DNA from: Paenibacillus prosopidis
GTDB taxonomy: Bacteria > Bacillota > Bacilli > Paenibacillales > Paenibacillaceae
Direction: 5' to 3'
DNA length: 64,000 nt
Assembly: GCF_003337375.1 (NCBI RefSeq)
Contig: NZ_QPJD01000017.1
Location: forward strand, 1 to 64,000
A model generated the notes under the pieces. The model did no database searches. It worked only from the letters and a program-made list of their open reading frames with translations, and was not told where the DNA came from. Position 1 is the first letter of the stretch. The number at the start of each line of letters is the position of its first letter. Below are positions 16,582 through 25,285 of this stretch, piece after piece. The translations under genes and the position numbers were made by a program.

Positions 16582-16629
16582 AACGTTCACTCCTTTATAT
16601 AAGTGTATGAATACGTATCTCAGCGATTA

Positions 16630-17415
16630 TTAAAGCAGCATGCTGGCACCGTCTAGACGGATCGAAGATCCTGTCATGAATTCACTTTCATCCGAAGCGA
16701 TAAAACAAACAAGCCGGGCGACATCGAGCGGGGTACCGACTCGGCCAAGCGGAAACTTATTTCGTATATGACCTGCCGTTTTCTTGTGCTTCTCCATATC
16801 CTCGGGAGTGATGATTGGTCTCGATTCTCTGGCGCTTTGTTTACCGACATCAACAGCGCCGGGCTCAATTGTATTTACAGTAATGCCATATTGGGCAAGC
16901 TCAATAGCACTTTCTCTTCCCAGCATCCGTATACCGCCCTTGGTCATCGAGTAGACGACATCGAAATCGGTAGGTCGCTTGCTGTGAACGGACGACATAT
17001 TAATGATACGGCCTTTCTGCTTCGCTTTCATGTAGGGGATAACAGCTTGCATACATTGCCAGTAGCCTTTCAAATTAATGCCCATCATTCGATCGAAGGA
17101 AGCTTCATCATGATCGAAGAACGAGTAATTCAGCTGAAGGGCCGCATTATTGACTAGGATGTCAATGCCGCCGTATTGGTCCGCAGCGTTTTTCACCATA
17201 CGCTCAATTTCCTGCTTATTCGCGACATTCGCTTGCACGATTATCGCGTCTCCACCGAACTCATCGATTTGCTGCTTCGTATGATTTGCTCCGGCATCGC
17301 TCTGATTATAATGAATGGCGACTTTAGCGCCGCGCCTTGCTAACTCTACGGCAACGCCTTGGCCGATTCCTGTTCCCGCACCGGTCACGAGTGCGATTTT
17401 GCCTGCTATGCTCAT
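16630..17415 (-). CDS. SDR family oxidoreductase (glucose 1-dehydrogenase-like)
   Basis: This 261-residue classical short-chain dehydrogenase has T-G-A-G-T-G-I-G at residues 11-18 (cofactor loop), N-N-A-A near 89, catalytic S (M-S-S-V-H, about 142) and Y-S-M-T-K (about 155), and a P-G-A-V loop. It probably oxidises a sugar or sugar-acid hydroxyl with NAD(P)+. Start ATG at 17415 after GGAGGTG. The gene is 21 bases downstream of a second SDR and 48 bases upstream of the dehydratase, so the three minus-strand genes form one catabolic operon. Confidence 0.9.
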   Translation of the reverse strand: MSIAGKIALVTGAGTGIGQGVAVELARRGAKVAIHYNQSDAGANHTKQQIDEFGGDAIIVQANVANKQEIERMVKNAADQYGGIDILVNNAALQLNYSFFDHDEASFDRMMGINLKGYWQCMQAVIPYMKAKQKGRIINMSSVHSKRPTDFDVVYSMTKGGIRMLGRESAIELAQYGITVNTIEPGAVDVGKQSARESRPIITPEDMEKHKKTAGHIRNKFPLGRVGTPLDVARLVCFIASDESEFMTGSSIRLDGASMLL

Positions 17416-17436
17416 GGCACACCTCCACGCCGGCGG

Positions 17437-18216
17437 TTATGGACGTTTCATTTTGAAATTCATGTAATGCAGCAGAAAGCCGCCGTCCAGACGAATATCC
17501 GATCCGTTGATATAACGAGATTCACCAGAAGAAAGAAACAGGACGAGCTCGGCAAGGTCGTCATAATCTCCCAGTACGGCGTTTGGAACCTTATACTCAT
17601 AATCGTTATACAGAGTAGAAAGGCTGCTCCGGAATTTTTCGTTGTCGCCTTCAACCGGACCGAGTTCAATCGTATTTACGTTTATGCCGGAACGTCCCAG
17701 CACGAGCGCTGCTTCTTTTGAAAGCATTTTAACCGCGCCTTTCGATGCACTGTAGCAAAAAGAGGAGCCCGTCGGCTTTTCCGCATGAATGGAGGAGATA
17801 TAAATGATTTTCCCCGATTGCTTATCGGCCATTTGTTTACCGGCGGCTTGCGTGCAGATGAAAGCTGATTTCGCGTTCACGTTCAAGCTCTGAAGAAACC
17901 GTTCTTCTTCACATGATTCAATAGAGGCGGGCATAACGACATTATTGTTGTGAATAAGAATGTCTACCGTACCGAGCTGCAGCGATGCTTCCTTCAGCAT
18001 CTCATCTGCTTCGGCACGGCTGCATAAATCAATGTTGACGACAAAGGCCTGCGATCCCGCTGCGTAAATGCTGGTTAGTTCAGATGCAATGGCCGCACCG
18101 CCCGAACGGCTGTTTAAAATAAATTGCGCGCCTTCCTCCGTTAACCTTCGAATAAGTGAAGAACCAGTGCGGCAGTCCGCATCTGTAATAAAAACAATCT
18201 GATTATGCAGTTTCAT
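17437..18216 (-). CDS. Divergent SDR family protein with degenerate cofactor loop
   Basis: This 259-residue SDR homologue keeps the catalytic pair S (I-S-S-I-H) and Y-S-A-S-K. Its cofactor-binding region reads T-D-A-D-C-R-T-G instead of T-G-x-x-x-G-I-G, and N-N-A-G is replaced by H-N-N-N. Loss of the glycine loop makes normal NAD(P) binding doubtful; it may be non-enzymatic, pair with the intact SDR encoded downstream, or use another cofactor mode. The start is the ATG at 18216 after GGAGGGGATCT; the ORF extension to 18261 has no ribosome site. First gene of the SDR-SDR-dehydratase operon. Confidence 0.8.
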   Translation of the reverse strand: MKLHNQIVFITDADCRTGSSLIRRLTEEGAQFILNSRSGGAAIASELTSIYAAGSQAFVVNIDLCSRAEADEMLKEASLQLGTVDILIHNNNVVMPASIESCEEERFLQSLNVNAKSAFICTQAAGKQMADKQSGKIIYISSIHAEKPTGSSFCYSASKGAVKMLSKEAALVLGRSGINVNTIELGPVEGDNEKFRSSLSTLYNDYEYKVPNAVLGDYDDLAELVLFLSSGESRYINGSDIRLDGGFLLHYMNFKMKRP

Positions 18217-18441
18217 AGATCCCCTCCATAACGCAGCAATAGGCTGATCAAAATCCTTCATAGCTTAATCTTAGTTAGATTGACCCGTCCATGACGATGC
18301 CGTAAAGTTATGATTTCGTTTGTTTTTTTGTAAACCCTGAGAGCTGAGTAATGAAAAAAGATTAACTATTGGAGATGGGATAAGTTATTATGTAAGTATT
18401 CTTGGATTAAGAACAAAGAGATGTTTGAGGGGAGTATAGCA

Positions 18442-19344
18442 TTGACTCTACAACAATTAAAATACGTTATTGAGGTCGTGAATCGGGGCTCTATTAATGA
18501 AGCTGCCAAGCGGTTGTTTATTTCTCAGCCTAGTCTTTCAAATGCGATTAAGGATCTGGAAGAAGAAATGCAGTTTGCGATTTTTGAAAGATCTAATAAA
18601 GGAATCTCTCTTTCTAAGGAAGGAGTTGAATTTTTAAGCTATGCCCGGCAGGTAGTCGAGCAAGCGGAATTGTTGGAAAGCAGGTATCTTAATGCTAAGC
18701 CTTCCCCGCAGCATTTTTCGGTTTCTACCCAGCATTACGCTTTCGCGGTGAATGCATTTGTGAGTCTGGTCCGGGAGTATGGCCAAGATGAATATGAGTT
18801 AACGTTGCGTGAGACCAAAACCTATGAAATTATCGAGGATGTCAAAAGTTTACGCAGCGAGATCGGGATCTTATATCTTAATGAGTTTAATGGGAAAGTC
18901 ATCAACAAACTGCTCAAAACCGCAAATTTGCAATTCACTAGCTTATTTACGGCTAAGCCGCATATTTTCATCAGTATTAAGAATCCGTTGGCAAAGCAAT
19001 CTATCGTGACTATAGACCAGCTCCAGAATTATCCGTATTTGTCCTTCGATCAAGGGGAATATAATTCTTTTCATTTTTCAGAAGAGATTCTCAGTACGCT
19101 GACACATAAGAAGAGCATCCGTGTAAATGACCGGGCGACGCTTTTCAACTTATTGATTGGATTAAACGGATATACCATATCGACAGGGGTTCTAAGCGCC
19201 GATTTAAACGGCAATGAAATTATTCCCGTACCTCTGGATTGTGAAGAAACCATCAATGTCGGTTGGATTTCTCATAGAAATGCCTCGCTATCCAAGCTCG
19301 GAGCGGCATATATAGAAGCGCTCAAACAAGCGATAACCCAATAA
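18442..19344 (+). CDS. LysR family regulator, probable regulator of metE
   Basis: This 300-residue LysR protein has an N-terminal winged HTH (T-L-Q-Q-L-K-Y-V-I-E-V, then N-E-A-A-K-R-L-F-I-S-Q-P-S-L-S-N-A-I-K-D-L) and a periplasmic-binding-like effector domain. The start is the TTG at 18442: GAGGGGAG lies seven bases upstream, and the resulting N-terminus matches the usual M-T-L-Q-Q-L start. The ATG at 18421 is out of register with that site. It precedes metE by 110 bases in the same direction, with an inverted repeat between them, so a MetR/CysB-like role in methionine or sulphur control is likely. Confidence 0.85.
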   Translation: MTLQQLKYVIEVVNRGSINEAAKRLFISQPSLSNAIKDLEEEMQFAIFERSNKGISLSKEGVEFLSYARQVVEQAELLESRYLNAKPSPQHFSVSTQHYAFAVNAFVSLVREYGQDEYELTLRETKTYEIIEDVKSLRSEIGILYLNEFNGKVINKLLKTANLQFTSLFTAKPHIFISIKNPLAKQSIVTIDQLQNYPYLSFDQGEYNSFHFSEEILSTLTHKKSIRVNDRATLFNLLIGLNGYTISTGVLSADLNGNEIIPVPLDCEETINVGWISHRNASLSKLGAAYIEALKQAITQ

Positions 19345-19354
19345 AAACTTTGAT

Positions 19355-19369
19355 ATAGCCAAAGGCTAT
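19355..19369. promoter_or_regulatory. LysR-type inverted repeat upstream of metE
   Basis: ATAGCC-AAA-GGCTAT is a perfect six-base inverted repeat. About ten bases on, a looser TATAGTTT...ACTATA pair (19377-19403) recalls the Met box of Firmicute MetR-type regulators. Both lie between the LysR gene and metE. Confidence 0.45.
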
Positions 19370-19454
19370 GACTAGCTATAGTTTTATCCAGTTACACTAT
19401 ATCTACCGATACGTGGTATCTTTCTTGTAACAATTTGTATAGGAGTGTTGCAAG

Positions 19455-21743
19455 ATGGTGAGAAGTAGTGTTTTAGGATATCCCCGTATTGGTGCGGATC
19501 GCGAATGGAAGAAAGCGCTGGAAGCTTTTTGGTCCGGCAAGCTCGAAGAATCGGAGCTTCATAGTCAGCTGCAGGAGATCCGTTTGAATCATTTGCGTAA
19601 GCAGCAGGAGAAGGGAATCGACTTCATCCCGGTCAATGATTTCAGCTATTACGATCATGTTCTTGATACAGCCACTATGTTCGGAATTATTCCAAAACGC
19701 TTTCCTTATAAGGGCGGCATTGTGCCTTTATCTGTTTATTATGGGATTGCCCGTGGGACAAAGGATGCCACAGCTAGCGAAATGACCAAGTGGTTTAACA
19801 CCAACTATCACTATATAGTACCTGAACTGGATGGGGCAAACCCTGTGCTAACCGAAAATAGACCCCTTAATGCGTATCGGGAAGCTAAAGATAAGCTCGG
19901 TATCGAGGGAAAGCCGGTGATCGTAGGCCCGCTAACCTTCCTGAAGCTGTCAAAAGGGTACAGTATATCGGAGACCGATGCTTGGCTGGAGCGATTGCTG
20001 CCGCTCTATGTTCAGATCCTTCAGGAGCTGGAGAGTGAAGGCGTTCAATGGGTACAAATAGATGAACCGATACTTGTAACAAAATTAAGCGCTGCTGATC
20101 TCCAGCGACTGAAGACAATCTATGAGACATTTGCCGCTTCGGTGCCAAACCTGAACATCATGCTGCAAACCTATTTTGAATCGGTTGAGAACTACAGTGA
20201 CATCGTCGCTCTGCCCGTCAAAGGAATAGGACTTGATTTCGTGCATGGATTCTACGGCAATATGCCAACGATTAAAGCATTAGGTTTTCCTGCGGACAAG
20301 GTTCTAGGAGCGGGAGTCATCGACGGTCGCGGCATCTGGAAGGCGTCACTTCGCGAGAGACTGGTACTGCTGGAAGAGTTAGGTGAATTCGTAACGGCCG
20401 ACCGGATAATCGTACAGTCATCGTGCAGTCTGCTTCATGTTCCGGTCACGGTAAAAAATGAGGCGCTGCTCTTACCTGAACTAAAGGATGCTCTCGCATT
20501 TGCCGATGAGAAGCTGGACGAGCTTGTCCTTCTGACTAAAGCAGTCTCTTCAGGTGTGGCCGTAATCGCAAACGAGCTTGAAAAATGCGAGAGTGCTCTT
20601 GAGGCGCTCAAGCTTTCAGGAGAGCGGAATCGTAACGACATTCAGCAGGCTGTCGCTGCCATTAGTGCGCAGCATCCAGAACGCAGTCTGCCTTTTTCTG
20701 AGCGTCATATTGCTCAACAGAAGAAATGGCAATTGCCGATGTTACCGACGACGACAATTGGCAGTTTTCCGCAATCAGCAGAAGTACGCAAGGCCCGTCA
20801 ACTGTGGCGCAAGGGTGAATGGAACAATGAGCAGTATGCAAACTTCATTCGAGAGCAGATCGATATCTGGATTAAGCTGCAGGAAGAGATCGGGCTGGAT
20901 GTCCTCGTGCATGGCGAATTTGAACGAACGGATATGGTCGAATTTTTTGGAGAGAAGCTTGCGGGCTTCGCGTTCACACAGAACGGATGGGTGCAGTCAT
21001 ATGGTTCCCGCTGCGTGAAGCCACCGATTATATTTGGGGATGTAGCTTTCGAGGAAGCGATGACTGTCAAGGAAACAAAGTATGCTCAGTCGAAGACCGA
21101 TCGTCCCGTTAAAGGGATGCTGACCGGCCCGATTACGATAATGAACTGGTCGTTTGTCCGTGAAGACATCACACGCGAACAAATCGCCTACCAGCTGGCC
21201 TATGCGCTTAGACAAGAGGTAGAGGCGCTTGAGCATGCAGGGATTGGCATGATTCAGGTTGATGAGCCTGCGGTCCGGGAAGGCCTTCCGCTTAAGGAAG
21301 AAGACCAAGCGAAGTACCTGGCATGGGCAGTTAAAGCGTTTCGAATGACCACGTGTACGGTTCAGGACACGACGCAAATTCACACGCATATGTGTTACTG
21401 TGAGTTCCATGACATGATTGATTCGATTGAAGCAATGGATGCAGATGTGATTTCGATCGAGACATCTCGCAGTCATGGCGAGCTTATTCATAGCTTCGAG
21501 TTGAACACCTATAAACTAGGTATCGGCCTAGGCGTATACGATATCCACAGTCCACGTATACCACGAGTGGAGGAAATGACTAATATGATCGATCGTGCCT
21601 TGCGTGTGCTGGATCCGAAGCTTTTCTGGATCAATCCGGATTGTGGACTTAAAACTCGCGGATTCGAAGAAACGATCGATTCCTTGCGGAACATGGTTGA
21701 AGCGACGCAGATCGCCCGTGCGAAGCATTCATTAAAGGTGTAA
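19455..21743 (+). CDS. metE: Cobalamin-independent methionine synthase
   Basis: 5-methyltetrahydropteroyltriglutamate-homocysteine methyltransferase (EC 2.1.1.14), the last step of methionine synthesis without B12. At 762 residues it is the normal double-barrel length. The zinc ligands are visible as His645 and Cys647 (H-M-C), Glu669 (I-E-T-S) and Cys730 (N-P-D-C-G), spaced as in the E. coli enzyme. Start ATG after AGGAGTGTTGCAAG. No SAM or B12 riboswitch is visible upstream; control is probably by the preceding LysR protein. A strong terminator follows. Confidence 0.97.
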   Translation: MVRSSVLGYPRIGADREWKKALEAFWSGKLEESELHSQLQEIRLNHLRKQQEKGIDFIPVNDFSYYDHVLDTATMFGIIPKRFPYKGGIVPLSVYYGIARGTKDATASEMTKWFNTNYHYIVPELDGANPVLTENRPLNAYREAKDKLGIEGKPVIVGPLTFLKLSKGYSISETDAWLERLLPLYVQILQELESEGVQWVQIDEPILVTKLSAADLQRLKTIYETFAASVPNLNIMLQTYFESVENYSDIVALPVKGIGLDFVHGFYGNMPTIKALGFPADKVLGAGVIDGRGIWKASLRERLVLLEELGEFVTADRIIVQSSCSLLHVPVTVKNEALLLPELKDALAFADEKLDELVLLTKAVSSGVAVIANELEKCESALEALKLSGERNRNDIQQAVAAISAQHPERSLPFSERHIAQQKKWQLPMLPTTTIGSFPQSAEVRKARQLWRKGEWNNEQYANFIREQIDIWIKLQEEIGLDVLVHGEFERTDMVEFFGEKLAGFAFTQNGWVQSYGSRCVKPPIIFGDVAFEEAMTVKETKYAQSKTDRPVKGMLTGPITIMNWSFVREDITREQIAYQLAYALRQEVEALEHAGIGMIQVDEPAVREGLPLKEEDQAKYLAWAVKAFRMTTCTVQDTTQIHTHMCYCEFHDMIDSIEAMDADVISIETSRSHGELIHSFELNTYKLGIGLGVYDIHSPRIPRVEEMTNMIDRALRVLDPKLFWINPDCGLKTRGFEETIDSLRNMVEATQIARAKHSLKV

Positions 21744-21804
21744 TAACGGGCCCCAAAATCGATAAGCCAACCGTTTTGAAAAAATAACTCCTATTATAAT
21801 CATC

Positions 21805-21839
21805 AGCTCTTATTCTTTCGGGAATAAGAGCTTTTTTTT
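21805..21839 (+). terminator. Rho-independent terminator of metE
   Basis: AGCTCTTATTC is complementary to GAATAAGAGCT and is followed by a run of eight T residues. Confidence 0.92.
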
Positions 21840-22144
21840 GTGTAATTTTTTCGACAATCATGTTCATTAATCTTTTCAGGAAAGAAAAGGAAAACGCAGG
21901 CAATGAGGAGGTTTTTACAGGTTTTTTTGAGGTACTCATCATTAAAAATAACGTCGAAAGCAGCAGGTCATCCCCGTGTCGGATTTCGTAGGCCTTGAAA
22001 AAAGGACAAAAACTCGTCTTTTGTCCGATGAACCTACATATAATCTTCACAGACTGTCTGATTGTCCTCGAGGTCGCGTATTTTTGGCGTCAAACTTAGC
22101 GCTTAATGCGTATCCTACATCAAATTATGGGAAGAGGTATAGTC
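21840..22144. other. Intergenic region upstream of the SH3/glucosaminidase gene
   Basis: No gene is supported here. GGACAAAA (22004-22011) and TTTTGTCC (22019-22026) form a perfect eight-base hairpin without a T-run. I looked for c-di-AMP (ydaO) and c-di-GMP riboswitch signatures, which often precede wall hydrolase genes, and did not find them. Confidence 0.5.
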
Positions 22145-23149
22145 ATGCGAATAAAGTTAATTCAGCAAGTTTTTCTTTATTTACTCCTGTTATCTTTAAT
22201 CATCACATTAGGAATGCGTTATCAACCTTTAAATAACAACTCAGCTGCAAATCCTCCTGTATCCACGGCGGAGCTTAATACCCCCGTAGCTCCTGCCTAT
22301 ACGCCAATCCCAATTATTGCGGATGTACAGTCACCCGCAACCATTCAATCCATTGAACAGAAACCGGAACTGGAAGAGGCGGTTACCGAAGTACCGGTTA
22401 CCGAAGAACCGATACATACATATAAAGTCACCGCATACTACCTGAATGTTCGTACTCAACCGAGTGCTGAGTCTAAAATTATAAAGGTTGTTAAGCAAGG
22501 CACTGCACTTGAAATTGTTGCTTCGACCGATAATGGCTGGCTTGAATTGAAGGGTGAAGGCTATGTCCATGGCCGTTACGCCAAATTGATAAAAGAAGAA
22601 GCGGAAATAGCTTCAGCCCCGAAAAATGTGGATGTTGAACCGAAAGTCACGATTCAAAGCTTTAAAAATGCGGTTACGCAGCAAGCTGATATAAAAGATG
22701 CGGATGCGGAGCCCAGTCAACCGACGAATATCGTTCAGTCTGACTCCGGTTTAACGGAAGCTCACATTGCAAAAATCTTGGAAGGCACGGCCCTGGCAGG
22801 TCATAAACTGGAGGAAGCGATACTCGAGATTGAGGAGGAATATGGCATTAATGCTTATTTTACGATCGCAGTTATGAAGCTTGAAAGCGGAAACGGCAAG
22901 AGTTGGATTGCTCGAAAGAAAAATAATTTATTTGGGTTAAATGCCATAGATGGCGATAAATATAATAAGGCATTCAGCTTTAAAACGAAGGGTGACAGCG
23001 TTAGGAAGTTTGGACAACTCCTTTCCAAAAACTATGTAGGGAAAGGGTTAAAAACAATTGAAAAGGTCGCTAAAAAGTATTGTCCGGCAAATTCTAAATG
23101 GTCGAGTTTGGTTAAGAATATAATGAAAAGAGACTATAGAAAGCTGTAG
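22145..23149 (+). CDS. Membrane-anchored SH3 and glucosaminidase domain protein
   Basis: This 334-residue protein has an N-terminal membrane anchor (residues 5-24) and a proline/threonine-rich linker. A bacterial SH3 domain follows at about 92-150 (L-N-V-R-T-Q-P-S, G-W-L-E-L, G-Y-V-H-G-R-Y). The C-terminal lysozyme-like glucosaminidase domain (about 205-334) contains M-K-L-E-S-G-N-G-K-S, with the likely catalytic glutamate, and N-N-L-F-G-L-N-A. It probably cleaves peptidoglycan N-acetylglucosaminyl bonds at the outer surface. The ATG at 22145 is chosen because GGGAAGAGGT precedes it; the ATG at 22106 has no site. Confidence 0.85.
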   Translation: MRIKLIQQVFLYLLLLSLIITLGMRYQPLNNNSAANPPVSTAELNTPVAPAYTPIPIIADVQSPATIQSIEQKPELEEAVTEVPVTEEPIHTYKVTAYYLNVRTQPSAESKIIKVVKQGTALEIVASTDNGWLELKGEGYVHGRYAKLIKEEAEIASAPKNVDVEPKVTIQSFKNAVTQQADIKDADAEPSQPTNIVQSDSGLTEAHIAKILEGTALAGHKLEEAILEIEEEYGINAYFTIAVMKLESGNGKSWIARKKNNLFGLNAIDGDKYNKAFSFKTKGDSVRKFGQLLSKNYVGKGLKTIEKVAKKYCPANSKWSSLVKNIMKRDYRKL

Positions 23150-23216
23150 CATGGAATTTTCGTTCATATTGTGGTATTTTCAACAGACAAGGTGTAATGG
23201 AAAAGGATGCTAAGCT

Positions 23217-23774
23217 ATGCTATTAGATAAATCTTTTTTTGAACGGGATACTTTAACTGTTGCACAGCAGCTTATCGGGTGCCATTTGGTAAGAAGAATA
23301 GACGATCAGATTATACGCGTAGCCATAACGGAGACGGAAGCCTATAAGGGCAGCGAAGATCCTGCAAGTCATGCAAGCAGAGGAGTTACGGAACGTAATC
23401 GACTCATGTTCGGCGATGCAGGAATCATGTATGTGTATTTCATCTATGGTATGCACTGCTGCATGAACATCGTTGCTCACCGGCCGAACGAGGTTGGGGC
23501 CGTGCTGCTGCGCGGAGGAGAAGTAGTAGAAGGGATTGGCCTCATAAGAGCGAATAGAGGAGAGGGCATTGCCGATCACTTGTTATTAAATGGGCCCGGA
23601 AAGCTGGCGAAAGCTCTCGGTATAAATTTGGAGTGGAACGGTTACGATTTGCTGCAGGAGACGCATAATAGTATATGGCTAGAATATAAGGAGCCGATTA
23701 GACCGATTAGAAGTACACCGCGGATAGGCATTTCGAAAGCGGTAGATCTTCCTTGGCGATACTTATATGAATAA
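23217..23774 (+). CDS. DNA-3-methyladenine glycosylase (AAG/MPG family)
   Basis: This 185-residue protein matches the alkyladenine DNA glycosylase family, which excises 3-methyladenine and related lesions in base excision repair. It shows A-I-T-E-T-E-A-Y (about 36-43, with the catalytic glutamate), the Y-V-Y-F-I-Y-G-M-H-x-C-M-N block (about 72-84), A-V-L-L-R-G and the N-G-P-G-K-L-A-K-A-L block. Length is typical. It is followed 30 bases later by an uncharacterised gene in the same direction. Confidence 0.93.
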   Translation: MLLDKSFFERDTLTVAQQLIGCHLVRRIDDQIIRVAITETEAYKGSEDPASHASRGVTERNRLMFGDAGIMYVYFIYGMHCCMNIVAHRPNEVGAVLLRGGEVVEGIGLIRANRGEGIADHLLLNGPGKLAKALGINLEWNGYDLLQETHNSIWLEYKEPIRPIRSTPRIGISKAVDLPWRYLYE

Positions 23775-23804
23775 AGCACAACTTAAGCACAGGAGGACAG
23801 CAAC

Positions 23805-24332
23805 GTGAGTGAAATTGCCCAAAAGATGCCGTTCGGCTATGAGCCGCCAAAAGATGACAGAAAGGGTAGCTTAATTTATTATGATACCTTTGAACATACA
23901 ACAGAACGTGAGCTTGATCTCTCTGCCGACATTGCCAAGGAACGCTCGTTTTCAAAGCTTGTTCTTTATCCTCTGCATGAGGAGACCGTAAGGCGGATGA
24001 CCAAGGAGTCAGTAAGTGCCTATTATAAGCGTGAAGATAAGCTTTTTGAGTGGAAGCGTGAACGAGGAGAGGAAAGCATCGTTGTTGAACGATTGGAAGG
24101 CAAGCGGAAGAAGTATACGCCGATCGATTCGGCTCTGCGCCATTTGACGCAGAACTACCCGGCTCCACATTTTCTCTTTGTATCCAGCGAGACCGCTAAT
24201 TTGTTTGCCTCGTTCTCATCCTTTGAGGAGTGGATCGTTAAGGTTCGGCTTATATTAATTATGGAGCCCTCTAAGCTGCATCCCCGGCTTGAACAATACC
24301 GGCATAGATGGGAGTCCATTATTCATGCTTGA
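23805..24332 (+). CDS. Conserved hypothetical protein
   Basis: I do not recognise a domain in this 175-residue protein. It is charged and mostly hydrophilic, with no signal peptide or membrane segment. A basic stretch E-W-K-R-E-R-G-E-E lies near 75-83 and an aromatic run F-L-F-V-S-S near 128. The GTG at 23805 follows AGGAGGACAGCAAC at a good distance. It is probably co-transcribed with the DNA glycosylase gene, and the pair ends at a terminator-like hairpin. Confidence 0.7.
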   Translation: MSEIAQKMPFGYEPPKDDRKGSLIYYDTFEHTTERELDLSADIAKERSFSKLVLYPLHEETVRRMTKESVSAYYKREDKLFEWKRERGEESIVVERLEGKRKKYTPIDSALRHLTQNYPAPHFLFVSSETANLFASFSSFEEWIVKVRLILIMEPSKLHPRLEQYRHRWESIIHA

Positions 24333-24347
24333 ATTGAAAGCGATAGA

Positions 24348-24392
24348 AGAGCTGTCCATGAGGGAAACCTTGCGGACAGCTCTTTGTGTTTT
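24348..24392 (+). terminator. Rho-independent terminator
   Basis: AGAGCTGTCC is complementary to GGACAGCTCT, followed by TTGTGTTTT. Confidence 0.75.
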
Positions 24393-24408
24393 ACTTCTTA
24401 CGTATCGT

Positions 24409-24555
24409 CTAGCCCGTTGATGGGCTGTTCGGCACATGACCTTTCTGCCTGGTGTTTTCATCTGTAGAAGCAGCTATATTATTTTCGGCTTCCATAGAGT
24501 GCTTGGCAAACGTCAGATTTTTAGCTTGCATGGATTTGTTTTTATTGCGGGTCAT
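24409..24555 (-). CDS. Small 48-residue hydrophilic protein, spore-protein-like
   Basis: On the minus strand AGGGGAGGAAACTCG precedes an ATG at 24555 that opens a 48-codon frame, starting M-T-R-N-K-N-K-S-M-Q-A-K and ending H-V-P-N-S-P-S-T-G. The product is small, basic at the start, rich in Asn, Lys, Ser and Glu, and has no hydrophobic segment. That composition resembles minor small acid-soluble spore proteins, though I cannot place it in a named family. The excellent ribosome site and otherwise empty intergenic region argue that it is real. It converges on the terminator at 24348-24392. Confidence 0.6.
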   Translation of the reverse strand: MTRNKNKSMQAKNLTFAKHSMEAENNIAASTDENTRQKGHVPNSPSTG

Positions 24556-24736
24556 CGAGTTTCCTCCCCTAGCTTAATTGCCTTAACGATTGAGGCAGTT
24601 ATAGGTTATCCAAATAGGATTGAAATTAATGGAGCAGTTGTCGGCTTTTTAGATTTGAGTATCCAAAAATTTTTTTTGGCAGCGCGTAGCGGAATTCGTT
24701 CTCGACCCGTCTATAAGGGTGGAGGTGAGTACAACG

Positions 24737-25285
24737 GTGAAGCTGGCCGGCCAAATCGATAGAGAAGGCTTCTCCAAGGATCCTTCAGCAGCATTGGAAC
24801 AAATGATGTTTTTATATGGGAACATCGTATTGCGAACGGCTTATTTTTACATGAACGACCGGCATATCGCGGAGGATGTGAGCCAGGAGGTATTTATCCG
24901 GGCGTACCGGAACTGGTCAAGCTTCCGCGGGGATAGCAGCGTGAAGACATGGCTAACGCGAATTACCGTAAATGTATGCCGGGATAAAGCGGGTCTCAAA
25001 ATGTTTTCCGAACAACCGACTGATCCGGGCTTGCTCGACAGAAATCAAATGATCAGTGTGGAAGAAGAGGTTCTGAAGCGCATAAGCAACTCGTTAATAT
25101 TTAAGCATGTTCTCGAGCTGCCGCGACCCTATCAAGAAGTGCTGTATTTGTATTATTATTTGGATTTGAATACGCGCGAAATCGCTGAAGCGACCGCTGC
25201 TTCTGAAGGCACCGTGCGCGGAAGGCTGCATCGTGCGAGACAACAGCTGGAGATTTACCTGCGAAAGGAGGGGTTGAGCTCATGA
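24737..25285 (+). CDS. ECF-type RNA polymerase sigma factor
   Basis: This 182-residue sigma-70 family protein has region 2 at about 25-90 (D-R-H-I-A-E-D-V-S-Q-E-V-F-I-R-A-Y-R-N-W) and region 4 at about 120-175 (L-P-x-P-Y-Q-E-V-L-Y-L-Y-Y-Y, then N-T-R-E-I-A-E-A-T and G-T-V-R-G-R-L-H-R-A-R). The GTG at 24737 is used because GGAGGTGAG lies seven bases upstream; the GTG at 24719 overlaps that site. Its stop overlaps the start of the next gene by four bases, the usual sigma/anti-sigma arrangement. Confidence 0.9.
   Translation: MKLAGQIDREGFSKDPSAALEQMMFLYGNIVLRTAYFYMNDRHIAEDVSQEVFIRAYRNWSSFRGDSSVKTWLTRITVNVCRDKAGLKMFSEQPTDPGLLDRNQMISVEEEVLKRISNSLIFKHVLELPRPYQEVLYLYYYLDLNTREIAEATAASEGTVRGRLHRARQQLEIYLRKEGLSS

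Noticed and set aside
21901-22026. Possible c-di-AMP or c-di-GMP riboswitch before the glucosaminidase gene
   Set aside because: Only an eight-base hairpin is visible; none of the conserved core sequences of those aptamers is present.
21649-22050. 133-codon minus-strand frame downstream of metE
   Set aside because: It runs back through the metE terminator and the end of metE, with no ribosome site or domain.
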